From RCIO01 sp965232405 (GTDB taxonomy: Bacteria; Pseudomonadota; Alphaproteobacteria; Rhizobiales; Rhizobiaceae), in the NCBI GenBank assembly GCA_965232405.1, contig OZ246966.1, forward strand, positions 3,348,001-3,412,000: a stretch of DNA of 64,000 nt, in the 5' to 3' direction. The notes beneath the pieces are model-generated. The model searched no databases. It saw only the letters and a program-made list of their open reading frames with translations, and was not told the origin of the DNA. The position numbers and the translations under genes are program-made. This document shows positions 37,017-46,005 of the stretch, piece after piece; the first letter of the stretch is position 1; each line of letters opens with the position of its first letter.

Positions 37017-37988
37017 ATGATCCGATCCGTTGTCCGGGGAGTTGGCGCCGAGACGCCGCGCCGCATCATGCGCAACGAAGACTTCGTTGATCTCGTCGAC
37101 ACGTCGGACGAGTGGATTACGCAGCGCACCGGCATTCGCCAGCGGCACATCGCTTCCGATGACGAGACCACGGCATCGCTGGGTGAGGCTGCCGCCCGCA
37201 AGGCGCTCGCGGCCGCCGGCCTGACGCCGGACGACATCGACCTGATCGTTCTGGCGACCTCGACGCCCAACAACACCTTCCCGGCGACGGCGGTCGAAAT
37301 CCAGCACCGGCTGGGCATGACCCACGGCTTCGCCTTCGACATGCAGGCCGTGTGCACGGGCTTCGTCTATGCGCTCACCACCGCCGATCTCTACATCCGT
37401 GGTGGCATGGCCAAGCGGGTGCTGGTGATTGGCGCTGAGACCTTCTCGCGCCTGCTTGACTGGACCGACCGCACCACCTGCGTGCTGTTCGGAGATGGCG
37501 CCGGGGCAGTGGTGCTAGAGGCGCAGGAAGGCGACGGCACCTTTGGCGACCGGGGCATCCTGACCACCAGCCTGCGCTCCGACGGCACGCAGAAGGATAA
37601 GCTCTATGTCGATGGCGGGCCGTCCACCACCGGCACGGTCGGGCATCTGCGCATGGAAGGCCGCGAAGTGTTCAAGCACGCCGTCGCGATGATCACCGAC
37701 GTGGTGGAGGCTGCACTAGGCAAGGCGAATGTCAGCGCGGACGATCTCGACTGGTTTGTGCCGCACCAGGCCAACAAGCGCATCATCGATGCTTCGGCCA
37801 AGAAACTGGGCATCGCGGAAGAAAAAGTGGTGATCACGGTCGACCGCCACGGCAACACTTCGGCCGCCTCGGTGCCGCTTGCGCTGGCCACAGCCGTTTC
37901 CGACGGCCGCATCAAGACTGGCGATCTTGTGCTGCTGGAAGCAATGGGCGGCGGATTTACCTGGGGGGCGGCCTTGGTGCGCTGGTAA
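37017..37988 (+). CDS. fabH: Beta-ketoacyl-ACP synthase III
   Basis: Starts fatty acid synthesis by condensing acetyl-CoA with malonyl-ACP. Length 323 residues. Catalytic triad: Cys113 ('FDMQAVCTGFVYAL'), His250 ('WFVPHQANKRIID') and Asn280 ('DRHGNTSAASVPLAL'). The ATG lies 16 bases after the plsX stop, with AGGGAAA before it. Confidence 0.96.
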   Translation: MIRSVVRGVGAETPRRIMRNEDFVDLVDTSDEWITQRTGIRQRHIASDDETTASLGEAAARKALAAAGLTPDDIDLIVLATSTPNNTFPATAVEIQHRLGMTHGFAFDMQAVCTGFVYALTTADLYIRGGMAKRVLVIGAETFSRLLDWTDRTTCVLFGDGAGAVVLEAQEGDGTFGDRGILTTSLRSDGTQKDKLYVDGGPSTTGTVGHLRMEGREVFKHAVAMITDVVEAALGKANVSADDLDWFVPHQANKRIIDASAKKLGIAEEKVVITVDRHGNTSAASVPLALATAVSDGRIKTGDLVLLEAMGGGFTWGAALVRW

Positions 37989-38094
37989 GAAATGATTCGC
38001 CAAGCCTGCCGGATCGGTTCTTGACCTGCCGAAGCCAATTCCCTAACGTTTCCACGCATCTATCTTTAAGCGATTGTGGAACATTGGACCGGCG

Positions 38095-38421
38095 ATGGGG
38101 GGGAAGACAGTTACGCGCGCCGACCTCTCCGAGGCGGTTTATCGCAAGGTAGGCCTTTCCCGGACCGAATCCGCGCAACTTGTGGAAATGGTGCTTGAGG
38201 AGATCTGCAACGCCATTGTGCGCGGCGAAACGGTCAAGCTGTCGTCTTTCGCAACCTTTCATGTGCGTTCCAAGAACGAGCGCATAGGCCGCAATCCCAA
38301 GACCGGCGAAGAGGTGCCCATCCTTCCGCGTCGGGTGATGACCTTCAAGGCTTCGAACGTGCTGAAGAACCGCATTCTGAAGTCGCACAAGGGCACAAAG
38401 AGCAAATCTGACGATACCTGA
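38095..38421 (+). CDS. ihfA: Integration host factor subunit alpha
   Basis: DNA-bending HU/IHF-fold protein of 108 residues; partner IHF beta is elsewhere. Marks: 'VTRADLSEAVYRKVGLSRTE', 'VKLSSFATFHVRSKNERIGR' and 'NPKTGEEVPILPRRVMTFKA', the arm region with the intercalating Pro. The ATG at 38095 is the family start; an ATG at 38074 would add seven residues. It is followed by the MerR-like gene as in relatives. Confidence 0.95.
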   Translation: MGGKTVTRADLSEAVYRKVGLSRTESAQLVEMVLEEICNAIVRGETVKLSSFATFHVRSKNERIGRNPKTGEEVPILPRRVMTFKASNVLKNRILKSHKGTKSKSDDT

Positions 38422-38527
38422 GTGGTTTGTTCGGCAGTGCCCGACCTCCCCTAAGGTAAAGCTTGAAATTCCTCGTGTAACAGGCTGCAATCGGTAACGA
38501 TTCGCAGCGTTCCTGTAGAGGTGTGCC

Positions 38528-39076
38528 ATGGACAAGAGCCCTGACGCGTTCCGCACGATCAGTGAGGTCGCCGAGGATCTCGATCTTCCCCAACATGTGC
38601 TGCGATTCTGGGAAACGCGCTTTTCGCAGATCAAGCCGATGAAGCGTGGCGGCGGCCGTCGCTACTACCGGCCGCAGGATGTCGATCTCATCAAGGGCAT
38701 CCGCTTCATGCTGTACGACCAAGGCTACACCATCAAGGGCGTGCAGAAGCTTCTGAAGGAAAACGGCATCCAGTTTGTCGTGGCCATCGGCGCGGGCGAC
38801 CTTGCGTCTGTCGAGGCGATTACCCAGCGCAAGCAGGCCGAAGCCGAAGCGGCTGCCGCGGCGCAGAAGCCACGCAGCAGAAAGTCCGACGACGAGATGC
38901 TGGTGGGCGAGGCCAAGGCAAAGCCGAGCCGGCGCTTCTTCGGCATGGGCAAGGGTGAAGAGGACGGCCCGGTCGAGGCCGGCGACGGCAAGCTGACGCG
39001 AGATAACCGCGCATTGTTGCAGGAGGCGCTGTTCGATCTGCTCGAATGCAAGCGTCTGCTCGACCAGGTGCGCTGA
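38528..39076 (+). CDS. MerR-family transcriptional regulator
   Basis: Regulator of 182 residues with an N-terminal winged helix: 'DAFRTISEVAEDLDLPQHVL' and 'FWETRFSQIKPMKRGGGRRY', then 'YYRPQDVDLIKGIRFMLYDQ', the usual MerR domain. The rest is Ala/Lys-rich. It always follows ihfA in alphaproteobacteria; its targets are unknown. The ATG at 38528 is 106 bases after the ihfA stop. Confidence 0.87.
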   Translation: MDKSPDAFRTISEVAEDLDLPQHVLRFWETRFSQIKPMKRGGGRRYYRPQDVDLIKGIRFMLYDQGYTIKGVQKLLKENGIQFVVAIGAGDLASVEAITQRKQAEAEAAAAAQKPRSRKSDDEMLVGEAKAKPSRRFFGMGKGEEDGPVEAGDGKLTRDNRALLQEALFDLLECKRLLDQVR

Positions 39077-39096
39077 ACGGGGCAGGGGAGCACGAA

Positions 39097-39387
39097 ATGG
39101 CCGCCTTCATCATCGCCGACACGAAGATCGAGAATGCCGACGAGTACGAGGACTACAAGAAGAAGGCCAAGGCCGTCGCTGAGTCCTATGGCGGCACGTA
39201 TCGCGCTCGTGGTGGCGAGTTGGACATCATAGACACGGAACTGTGGTCTCCGACCCGCGTCGTGATCATCGAATTCCCCGATATGGCGAGTGCGCGCGCA
39301 TTCGCCAATTCGCCGGAATATGCGCCGGTGGCGGCCATCCGCCACAAGAACGCCAAGAGCACCGTCCTCATCGTGGACGGCGCCTGA
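39097..39387 (+). CDS. DUF1330 family protein
   Basis: Small ferredoxin-fold-like protein of 96 residues. 'MAAFIIADTKIENADEYEDY' and 'VVIIEFPDMASARAFANSPE' are typical of DUF1330. Function unknown. The ATG at 39097 follows GGGGAGCACGAA. It follows the MerR gene after 20 bases and may be cotranscribed. Confidence 0.85.
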   Translation: MAAFIIADTKIENADEYEDYKKKAKAVAESYGGTYRARGGELDIIDTELWSPTRVVIIEFPDMASARAFANSPEYAPVAAIRHKNAKSTVLIVDGA

Positions 39388-39442
39388 GTATTGCGCATGT
39401 CTTCAGCGATTGGGCGCGCGCTGACGCGGTGGTGACGGGGGG

Positions 39443-39574
39443 CTAGGCCATCCCGAAATACAGGGCCAGAAGAACCACGACCGCCGCTGCAATAGTGGCA
39501 ATCTGCCAGGGTTTCATCCGGCGAAACGTGAACGACTCGCGGGCAAATTTGGAATCGCTGTTGTGATTGGTCAT
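39443..39574 (-). CDS. 43-residue membrane protein of unknown function
   Basis: Short product 'MTNHNSDSKFARESFTFRRM' followed by a single helix 'IATIAAAVVVLLALYFGMA' at the C terminus. The ATG at 39574 has AGGAGAAAGGACG upstream, a strong site. The frame is open upstream to 39658 but without such a site. A tail-anchored regulator or subunit is possible; nothing more can be said. Confidence 0.5.
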   Translation of the reverse strand: MTNHNSDSKFARESFTFRRMKPWQIATIAAAVVVLLALYFGMA

Positions 39575-40010
39575 CGTCCTTTCTCCTTTGGCTGGATCCA
39601 GGCCGAACGCTGCCAGCGCATACGACCTCTCGAACGTGAACGCCAAACGCATTGGCAACTCAGACCGCCCCGCGAGGAACGACCTATCGTTGACAGTGCC
39701 TGATCGGCATTCAGCTCTTACGCGGCACGACGCGCGTTGGCACCCGGCTTGGCAGCCCGGAAGCAGGTGTCACGGGCAAACCCGGATGTTGATCTTGCGC
39801 GTGACCTTTCTCCCTTGTGAAACGTCGGCGCAAATCAGGTGTCGGCCGGTGCGCGAAATACGGGACAAACGGGTCACGCGAACACACTCGAACGATGTTC
39901 CAATATCGCCGGCGAATGTGACGGGGATGAGGCGCAAGGTGTTCCTCCAACCTGCTTCCGCCCGATGACTGGTTGCGTTAGCTAGGGCCGATCGAGCCAT
40001 GAGGTGAGGG
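39575..40010. other. 436-bp stretch with no convincing gene
   Basis: Open frames on both strands lack family patterns. One minus-strand 55-codon frame (39770-39937) begins at a TTG preceded by GGAGGAACACC, but I could not support it further. The end of the stretch should hold the promoter for the glycosyltransferase at 40011; TTGCGTTAGCTAGG near 39974 is the only weak hint. Confidence 0.4.
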
Positions 40011-41543
40011 ATGTCGCGAAGAATTGCGCTGTCGGCGATATCGCTGTGGCTTCTGTTTGCCCTGCTCGTCGGCGCATCCTTTTTCGAGCGCGAGTTGTGG
40101 AGCGACGAAGTCGTTTCGCTGACGCTTGCGGCAGGCAACAATCCAGCGGAGTTGGCAGTCGGCGACTACCATCCGGAGCAACTGGCCGAACTCTACACAC
40201 TCCCCTCAACGCGTAATCCTGTCGAGGTTTGGAACCGCGCGGCGGTACGCGACAATCATCCGCCGGGCTATCCGGTTCTCCTGTCGGTACTGGCCAGCCT
40301 GTCTGATGTCGAAACGCTGGACTGGCGCTGGCTTCGCGTCGTCAACATAGTTCTCGTTGGCGTTGTCGCCCTGCAGGTTGTTTCAATCCTGGCTGAGCTT
40401 GGCAGCCGCTATTTCTGGGCGCCGCTGTCGATGTCGGTCTTCGGGCCCATGACGATCTACGCAGCCCGGGAAATCCGCGCCTATGGGCTGATTATGGTCC
40501 TGGCGCTTGCAGCAGCCCAACTGTGCCTGATGCTTGAACGGAGACGCATTTCCCCCATCGCCTGGGCTGTTGCCATCTCGATCGTCAATCTGGTCGGCTG
40601 CAGCCTGCACAAACTGTTCTTGGGCGTTGTGGTTGCCGAGGCAGCTTTTCTGCTGGCGCTGGCCTTGACCGACCGCGAAAGGTGGCGAACGGCAGCCTCG
40701 CTCATGCTTGCCGTTGCCGTGACGTCGGTGGCGGTTGCGGTTGCCGTACCCAATCTCGTGACGACGGCTCCAACGATTACAGCGTTTGATACGCAATGGC
40801 TCATTTCGCCACGGGATTTCGCCGGCCTCGGGACTGCGTTCGTCACCTATCTTGGCTACTACGCTTCGTTCTGGCTGACGCCGCCCGACCCGCTGTCGAG
40901 CACACTCGGCACAGCCTATCTCGTCGTCTTCGTGCCGTTGCTTCCACTGTTGACCTGGGTCACAGGCAGGGAGCTGTTTGACGCCCGCAGACGCCTCACG
41001 GTCCTGGCGCTCATCGGCGCACCGCTGGCATTTCTGTTTCTTTTGTACGGGCTTACCGGCGTCGATTTCTCGAGGGCAATTCGCTACTCGGTGATCTGGG
41101 TGCCTTTTGCCGCAATTTTTCTGATGTCACGTACTCAGGACGGGGCGATGGACCGCGTTTTCCTTGTTTACAGCGCCGTCGCCGTCTGCGCTTCGAGTGC
41201 CATTGTGCTCACCAACGCGGCCCACCTTAGTCCGGATAGGGCGCGGTCTGCGGTTTCGGCAATGCCGCAGGAAAGGCCGGAGCGTCTCATCTGGGTGGTC
41301 GACGAAACGCTGAGCGCGCGCGCCTTGCTGCTGGCGCTCCATTCCGAGCTTCAGCGCGCGGACAGATTGCCGGGAGAGTTCTCGTTGATGACGGCACAAG
41401 CGATAGGCAATCTGCCGGAAAGTCCGGATGGCAAACTTGAAGTGATTTCCGGTCCCAAGCATTACGGGCCGGTTGTCGCCGCGGCATGTGCCGTAGGCAA
41501 CTGGCAGCGCGAAGGCGCCTACTTTACCTGCGAAAAAAGGTAG
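40011..41543 (+). CDS. GT-C type (GT39-like) membrane glycosyltransferase
   Basis: Protein of 510 residues with about ten membrane helices. The early 'ELWSDEVVSLTLAAG' has the acidic pair typical for GT-C glycosyltransferases of the PMT/ArnT superfamily, and 'AAVRDNHPPGYPVLLSVLAS' is the family's 'HPPGY' loop. Such enzymes move sugars from a polyprenyl-phosphate carrier to a lipid or protein on the periplasmic side. The C-terminal 100 residues form a soluble domain. The acceptor is unknown. Ends 32 bases before the tRNA-Pro gene on the other strand. Confidence 0.7.
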   Translation: MSRRIALSAISLWLLFALLVGASFFERELWSDEVVSLTLAAGNNPAELAVGDYHPEQLAELYTLPSTRNPVEVWNRAAVRDNHPPGYPVLLSVLASLSDVETLDWRWLRVVNIVLVGVVALQVVSILAELGSRYFWAPLSMSVFGPMTIYAAREIRAYGLIMVLALAAAQLCLMLERRRISPIAWAVAISIVNLVGCSLHKLFLGVVVAEAAFLLALALTDRERWRTAASLMLAVAVTSVAVAVAVPNLVTTAPTITAFDTQWLISPRDFAGLGTAFVTYLGYYASFWLTPPDPLSSTLGTAYLVVFVPLLPLLTWVTGRELFDARRRLTVLALIGAPLAFLFLLYGLTGVDFSRAIRYSVIWVPFAAIFLMSRTQDGAMDRVFLVYSAVAVCASSAIVLTNAAHLSPDRARSAVSAMPQERPERLIWVVDETLSARALLLALHSELQRADRLPGEFSLMTAQAIGNLPESPDGKLEVISGPKHYGPVVAAACAVGNWQREGAYFTCEKR

Positions 41544-41575
41544 TCGCTCGGCTAGGCGACGTCTGAGGAGAAGAA

Positions 41576-41652
<77 letters not shown>

Positions 41653-42282
41653 AACCGCTCAAACCCCTAGAGAACCGGGCGTTTGAGCGCAAGCGAAAAA
41701 GCCCGCCAATTTTGGCGAAAAGGAACAAATGGGGTCCTGGTGTGCCTTTTGTGGTCAAGAGTCACACCGGAATCCACACCGGATGATCATGATTTGTTCG
41801 ACCGGATCTTCAGCCCCTGCAAGCGTGCTGCACACAGGGAGCAAGCGCATGGTCGCCGGCAGAGCTCTTCCGCTAGCAGATGAGTAAGAATGGAGCTGGA
41901 GAGCTAACGCACCGATAAAGTCTTGGGAGCACTCGTTGCGAGAATGAATTCGGCATTCTTCGGGGCTAGCGGGAGGTCACCGAATGGAGGCCACTACGGG
42001 CGCGCCTCTACTCGGTCGGAATTCCGACTTCAGCAGATTGGTAGCGTCCAGGACCGATGATCGTGCCACGGCTACTAGCCACCTTACCCAAACTTGTAGT
42101 GCCAAAATGGCATTGGATTGCCAATAATCTGATAGGTCCACAATCGTCAGGTCCTATTGAAGCGATGACCCTCGCAAGGACAACTTGAGATTGGGCGGCC
42201 AGGACCCACTGCGGCTGCGCCTCGATAGGGTGCCCCGCCCTTTCAGGCGGGGCTAACTGGCGCAATTTGCTGGGAGGAAGGG
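41653..42282. other. 630-bp gene-free stretch between tRNA-Pro and the sugar cluster
   Basis: No open frame has a ribosome binding site or recognisable sequence. Just upstream of the tRNA is an inverted pair GCTCAAAC/GTTTGAGC (41656-41663 and 41681-41688). At 42232-42253 lies the hairpin GCCCCGCC-CTTTCA-GGCGGGGC, about 30 bases beyond the end of the binding-protein gene; it lacks a T-run but may protect or end the minus-strand transcript. Composition is mixed, as in decayed DNA. No integrase or transposase remains. Confidence 0.5.
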
Positions 42283-43272
42283 TCAGTTCCCTATGTTGCC
42301 CCAGTGACGCGCCTCGTCCACGTTGTCGTGCGTGATGAGATAGGGCTTGGTCTGCATGTTGTCGTCGTAGTCGCGTCCTTCGAAGTAGGCGATCACCTGC
42401 TCAAGGATGCCGCCCCCTCCCATTGCATATGGGTCCTGAGCAACGGTTGCGTCCTGGGTGCCTTCGCGAATGCGATCGAGTGCAAGTGGTGTGCCGTCGA
42501 GGCCGACGACTGCCACGTGACCTTCCTCATTCGGTGGCACGAGCTTGCCGATTTGGCGCAGAGCCGAAACGATGCCACGGACCATCTCGTCATTGTGGCT
42601 GAAGACGCCCTTGATGTCTGGATCCTGCGTAAATGCGTCCAGAACCATCTTGTAGGCGTTGTCTGCCACCCACTCGGTATTGAGCGAGCGAACCGTGATA
42701 TCGGGATATGCGGCCGCCATACGATCAGTGAAGCCCTTGTGGCGCGCTTGCGCCTGAGCCGAACCAACTGAACCACGTGTCTCAAGAACGACGCCGTTTC
42801 CCCCGATGAGGTCGGCCAGCGCGTCGGCACCCATTGCGCCGCCTGCTTCATTGTCGAAATCGACGAAGCCGATATAGTCACCTTCGGGCGGAGCGTTCTC
42901 CATGATGAAGACTGGAACATCTGCCTCGTTGGCGCGCTTGACACCGGCCACCAGCAGCGCTGCGTCGATCGGGTTGATGACCAACGCGTCAGGCTGTTTG
43001 GTGATTGCGTCGAGCGTTTGGGTGACCTGCAGGTTCGGGTCTCCCTTGCCGTCGATGACGTTGAGGATGATGCCGGCTTCCTCGGCCCGTTTCTTCATCC
43101 CGTCGACCATCGCAACCTGATATTCGAACTGGAGTCCGAAGGTGACGTATTCCACCGTCTTTCCCTTGGCATCGCCTTCGGCGGCCATGGCGGGCGCGGC
43201 CACGGCTGCCGCCATAACAGCGGCTGCGCCGGATGCTAATACATGCCTGCGTGTGAGTTTGTTGAGTTTCAT
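42283..43272 (-). CDS. Sugar ABC transporter periplasmic binding protein
   Basis: Binding protein of 329 residues of the ribose-binding type (Peripla_BP_4). Signal peptide with a twin-arginine-like start 'KLTRRHVLASGAAAVMAAAV' ending in AMA near residue 30. Family marks: 'PDALVINPIDAALLVAGVKR', 'FIMENAPPEGDYIGFVDFD' and 'IKGVFSHNDEMVRGIVSAL'. The ATG at 43272 follows GGAGGAAACA. It is the last gene of the minus-strand cluster and supplies the ligand specificity, which cannot be read from the sequence. Confidence 0.87.
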   Translation of the reverse strand: MKLNKLTRRHVLASGAAAVMAAAVAAPAMAAEGDAKGKTVEYVTFGLQFEYQVAMVDGMKKRAEEAGIILNVIDGKGDPNLQVTQTLDAITKQPDALVINPIDAALLVAGVKRANEADVPVFIMENAPPEGDYIGFVDFDNEAGGAMGADALADLIGGNGVVLETRGSVGSAQAQARHKGFTDRMAAAYPDITVRSLNTEWVADNAYKMVLDAFTQDPDIKGVFSHNDEMVRGIVSALRQIGKLVPPNEEGHVAVVGLDGTPLALDRIREGTQDATVAQDPYAMGGGGILEQVIAYFEGRDYDDNMQTKPYLITHDNVDEARHWGNIGN

Positions 43273-43348
43273 TGTTTCCTCCATCGGATCGGTTTGCCCC
43301 GCAACCTGTTGATCCTTCTTGCTCCGAAACCTGCGGGCGGTCCCGAAT

Positions 43349-44449
43349 TCATTTGGCCTGTTGGGTCTCTCGGCGTGTTGCCGGTTGTTGTTTGTCGCGC
43401 TCCTTCTCACGGCGAATCTGCATGGTCCGTTTGAGAAGACCTGCCTCGACGTAGCGTCGGCGATAGACATCGAGCGCGGCGGCCGCGGCGATCACGAGGC
43501 CGCTGACCACGTAGTCGTAGTTCGGTGGGACGTTGAGCAGGTTCACTGCGTTCTGAACGAGACCAAGCAGAAGCACACCAAGCAGCACGCCGACGACGCG
43601 TCCTTCGCCACCAAACAGGCTGACGCCGCCAATGACTACTGCTGAGATGACGGTCAACTCGTAACCGAAGCCCGCGGTGGCCGCGCCAGCCTCCAGCCGT
43701 GCCGTCATCATCAACCCAGCGAGCGCGGCGGCGAAACCGGAGATGATGTAGGCGAGCACTGTGGTGCGATTGGTGTTTATGCCGGCGAGCCGCGCAGCAA
43801 CCGCGTTACCACCTGTTGCGTAGACCTCCCGGCCGAACCGGGTGCGTGTCAGCACAAAGTGCGCGAGCACACCTATGAGGACAGTGAAGATGATGACGAT
43901 GGGTATGCCGAACAGTCGCGAGGACTGAATGTCGACATAGATATCGGGCACTGGCGCGATGTTGCGGCCGTCTGAAATGAGATAGGCGATACCGCGTGTC
44001 ACGCTCATCATTGCGAGCGTGGCAATCAGCGGTGGGATCCGAAGCACAGTTACGTTGAATCCATTCACAAGACCGACGCCGGCGCCCGCGCCCAGGGCAA
44101 GCACCGCGCCGAGCCATGCGGGCATGTCGCCTTGCATCGAGATCGCGACCGCAATAACCGACGACAGCGCGAGAACGGCGCCTACGGACAGGTCGATTCC
44201 CGCTACGAGTATGACGAAGGTCTGGCCGATCGCCATCACCGCGATGATGGTGGAGGAGAACAAGAGGTTCTCGATGTTGATGCGACTCAGGAAGACCGGC
44301 GAAGCAAAGGACAGTGCCGCTCCACCCATGGCGATGACCACGAGTAGGCCGAGACTCTGGATCGCATCGAGTATGCGATTGCTCCCGGACGGTTCCGTCT
44401 CGGCAGTGGTGGTATGGCCGGCAGCAGTTTTTGTCTGGTCGATTGTCAT
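43349..44449 (-). CDS. Sugar ABC transporter permease (RbsC-type)
   Basis: Permease of 366 residues with about ten helices. 'VILVAGIDLSVGAVLALSSV' and 'TRFGREVYATGGNAVAARLA' are the family's signature loops, the latter the coupling segment to the ATPase; 'GVSLFGGEGRVVGVLLGVLL' follows. The N-terminal 28 residues and the charged C-terminal tail of about 30 residues are extra. It ends 76 bases before the binding-protein start and begins ten bases after the ATPase gene. Confidence 0.92.
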   Translation of the reverse strand: MTIDQTKTAAGHTTTAETEPSGSNRILDAIQSLGLLVVIAMGGAALSFASPVFLSRINIENLLFSSTIIAVMAIGQTFVILVAGIDLSVGAVLALSSVIAVAISMQGDMPAWLGAVLALGAGAGVGLVNGFNVTVLRIPPLIATLAMMSVTRGIAYLISDGRNIAPVPDIYVDIQSSRLFGIPIVIIFTVLIGVLAHFVLTRTRFGREVYATGGNAVAARLAGINTNRTTVLAYIISGFAAALAGLMMTARLEAGAATAGFGYELTVISAVVIGGVSLFGGEGRVVGVLLGVLLLGLVQNAVNLLNVPPNYDYVVSGLVIAAAAALDVYRRRYVEAGLLKRTMQIRREKERDKQQPATRRETQQAK

Positions 44450-44459
44450 TTCTGGTCCT

Positions 44460-45983
44460 TCAACCCGTTGTCGCGAAACTGATGACGGCTTCCGGCGTCA
44501 GCTCGTCGCGTCCAAGCTCACCCGCGATTCGGCCTGATCGCATCACAAGAACTCTGTCGCTCAGTCCCAAAACCTCGGGCATCTCTGAGCTAATGAGGAG
44601 GATCGCGGTGCCTTCGTTCGCCAGTCTGATGATGATCTCGTTGATTTCCGCCTTGGCACCTACGTCGATGCCCTTTGTCGGCTCGTCCAGGATCAGCAGC
44701 TTGGGGTTGCGCGCCAGCCATCGCCCAAGAACAACCTTCTGCTGGTTGCCGCCTGAAAGCGTAGAAATAGGCGCATCTGCTGACGACATCTTGATCGCCA
44801 CCGAGCCCGTCGCAGTCTCCAGCGCGCTTTCTTCGAGGTCTCTTGAGATCATTCCGCCCGGCGAGATCCGTCGTAGCACCGCGAGTGTCGCGTTTATCGA
44901 AACGCTGAGGTTTGGGACGAGAGCTTGGTTGCGCCGGTCCTCGGGCACGAGACCCATTCCTGCCTCGATCGCAGCACGCGGATCGCCCGGAGCAACAACC
45001 TTTCCGTCTACTTCGACGCTGCCGCCCTGATAGGTGTCGATGCCGAAGATGCAATTCGAAAGCTCACTGCGGCCGGCGCCTACCAGGCCGGCCAGCGTCA
45101 CGATCTCGCCTGCACGCACATCGAACGAGACGTCGTCGACCACGCCGATGCGGGTCAGGTTCTTGACGCGCAAGACGGCACCGCCGGGATCACGCGGTTC
45201 GGCCTGCACCTGCGCCACGTTGCGACCAACCATCATCTGAATGACCTTCTCGGCGTCGAGTTCAGCCGCCGGACGGCTTCCTACCAGCCGGCCATCTCGC
45301 AGAACCGAGATGCGGTCGGCGATTCGAAAGACTTCCTCCAGCCAGTGCGACACAAAAACGATGCCGAGACCCTGCGCTTTCAATTCTTCCACTACCGTGA
45401 AGAGCTGGTCGATTTCGCGGCCGGACAGCGAGGTCGTCGGCTCGTCCATGATGAGAACGCGTGATTCCTCGGAGAGCGCACGCGCGATCTCGACTAGCTG
45501 CGACTCGGCAGGTGTCAGCCGGTTGGCGGTGCGATCAGGCGGCAGATGCGGTGCCACACGTCCTAGCGCCTCCCGCGCCTTACGCATCTGCTCTGCGCGA
45601 GAAATCAGCCCAAAGCGGGTCGGCCAGTGTCCAAGCATTATGTTCTCGGCCACCGTCATGTTCGGAACGAGGTGATGGTCCTGATGGATGGTCGCCACGC
45701 CCGCCCTGTGCGCGGCCGCCGGTGACATCTCGAGGCGCTCTCCGGCGACCCGGATTTCACCAGAATCGGGTGTGTAGTGTCCGGCCATCATCTTGATCAG
45801 CGTCGACTTGCCGGCACCGTTCTCACCTACGAGAGCGGTGACTTCGCCCACGCGCACCTCGAAGGTGACATCATCGAGAGCGATCACGCCCGGGAAGGTT
45901 TTCGACACCCGGTCGGCGACAAGGACCGGACCCTGCGCGGCGGCGCCCCGTGATTCCGGAGCTGAAAGGGAGGATGTTGTCAT
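44460..45983 (-). CDS. Sugar ABC transporter ATP-binding protein (RbsA/MglA type)
   Basis: Tandem ATPase of 507 residues. First domain: Walker A 'LVGENGAGKSTLIKMM', signature 'LTPAESQLVEIARAL', Walker B 'RVLIMDEPTTSLSG'. Second domain: degenerate Walker A 'LAGLVGAGRSELSNCIFG', signature 'LSGGNQQKVVLGRWLARN', Walker B 'LLILDEPTKGIDVG'. This split is normal for CUT2 sugar importers. It lies between the isomerase-like gene and the permease gene with 22- and 10-base gaps. Confidence 0.93.
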   Translation of the reverse strand: MTTSSLSAPESRGAAAQGPVLVADRVSKTFPGVIALDDVTFEVRVGEVTALVGENGAGKSTLIKMMAGHYTPDSGEIRVAGERLEMSPAAAHRAGVATIHQDHHLVPNMTVAENIMLGHWPTRFGLISRAEQMRKAREALGRVAPHLPPDRTANRLTPAESQLVEIARALSEESRVLIMDEPTTSLSGREIDQLFTVVEELKAQGLGIVFVSHWLEEVFRIADRISVLRDGRLVGSRPAAELDAEKVIQMMVGRNVAQVQAEPRDPGGAVLRVKNLTRIGVVDDVSFDVRAGEIVTLAGLVGAGRSELSNCIFGIDTYQGGSVEVDGKVVAPGDPRAAIEAGMGLVPEDRRNQALVPNLSVSINATLAVLRRISPGGMISRDLEESALETATGSVAIKMSSADAPISTLSGGNQQKVVLGRWLARNPKLLILDEPTKGIDVGAKAEINEIIIRLANEGTAILLISSEMPEVLGLSDRVLVMRSGRIAGELGRDELTPEAVISFATTG

Positions 45984-46005
45984 GATCTTGGCGGAACCGG
46001 TTCAG

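Noticed and set aside
39770..39937. Minus-strand 55-codon frame with GGAGGA before a TTG
   Set aside because: No recognisable pattern beyond the ribosome binding site; the TTG start and length make it weak.
41683..41883. Plus-strand 66-codon frame after tRNA-Pro
   Set aside because: No ribosome binding site, no protein pattern, and no support for a phage or integrase remnant.
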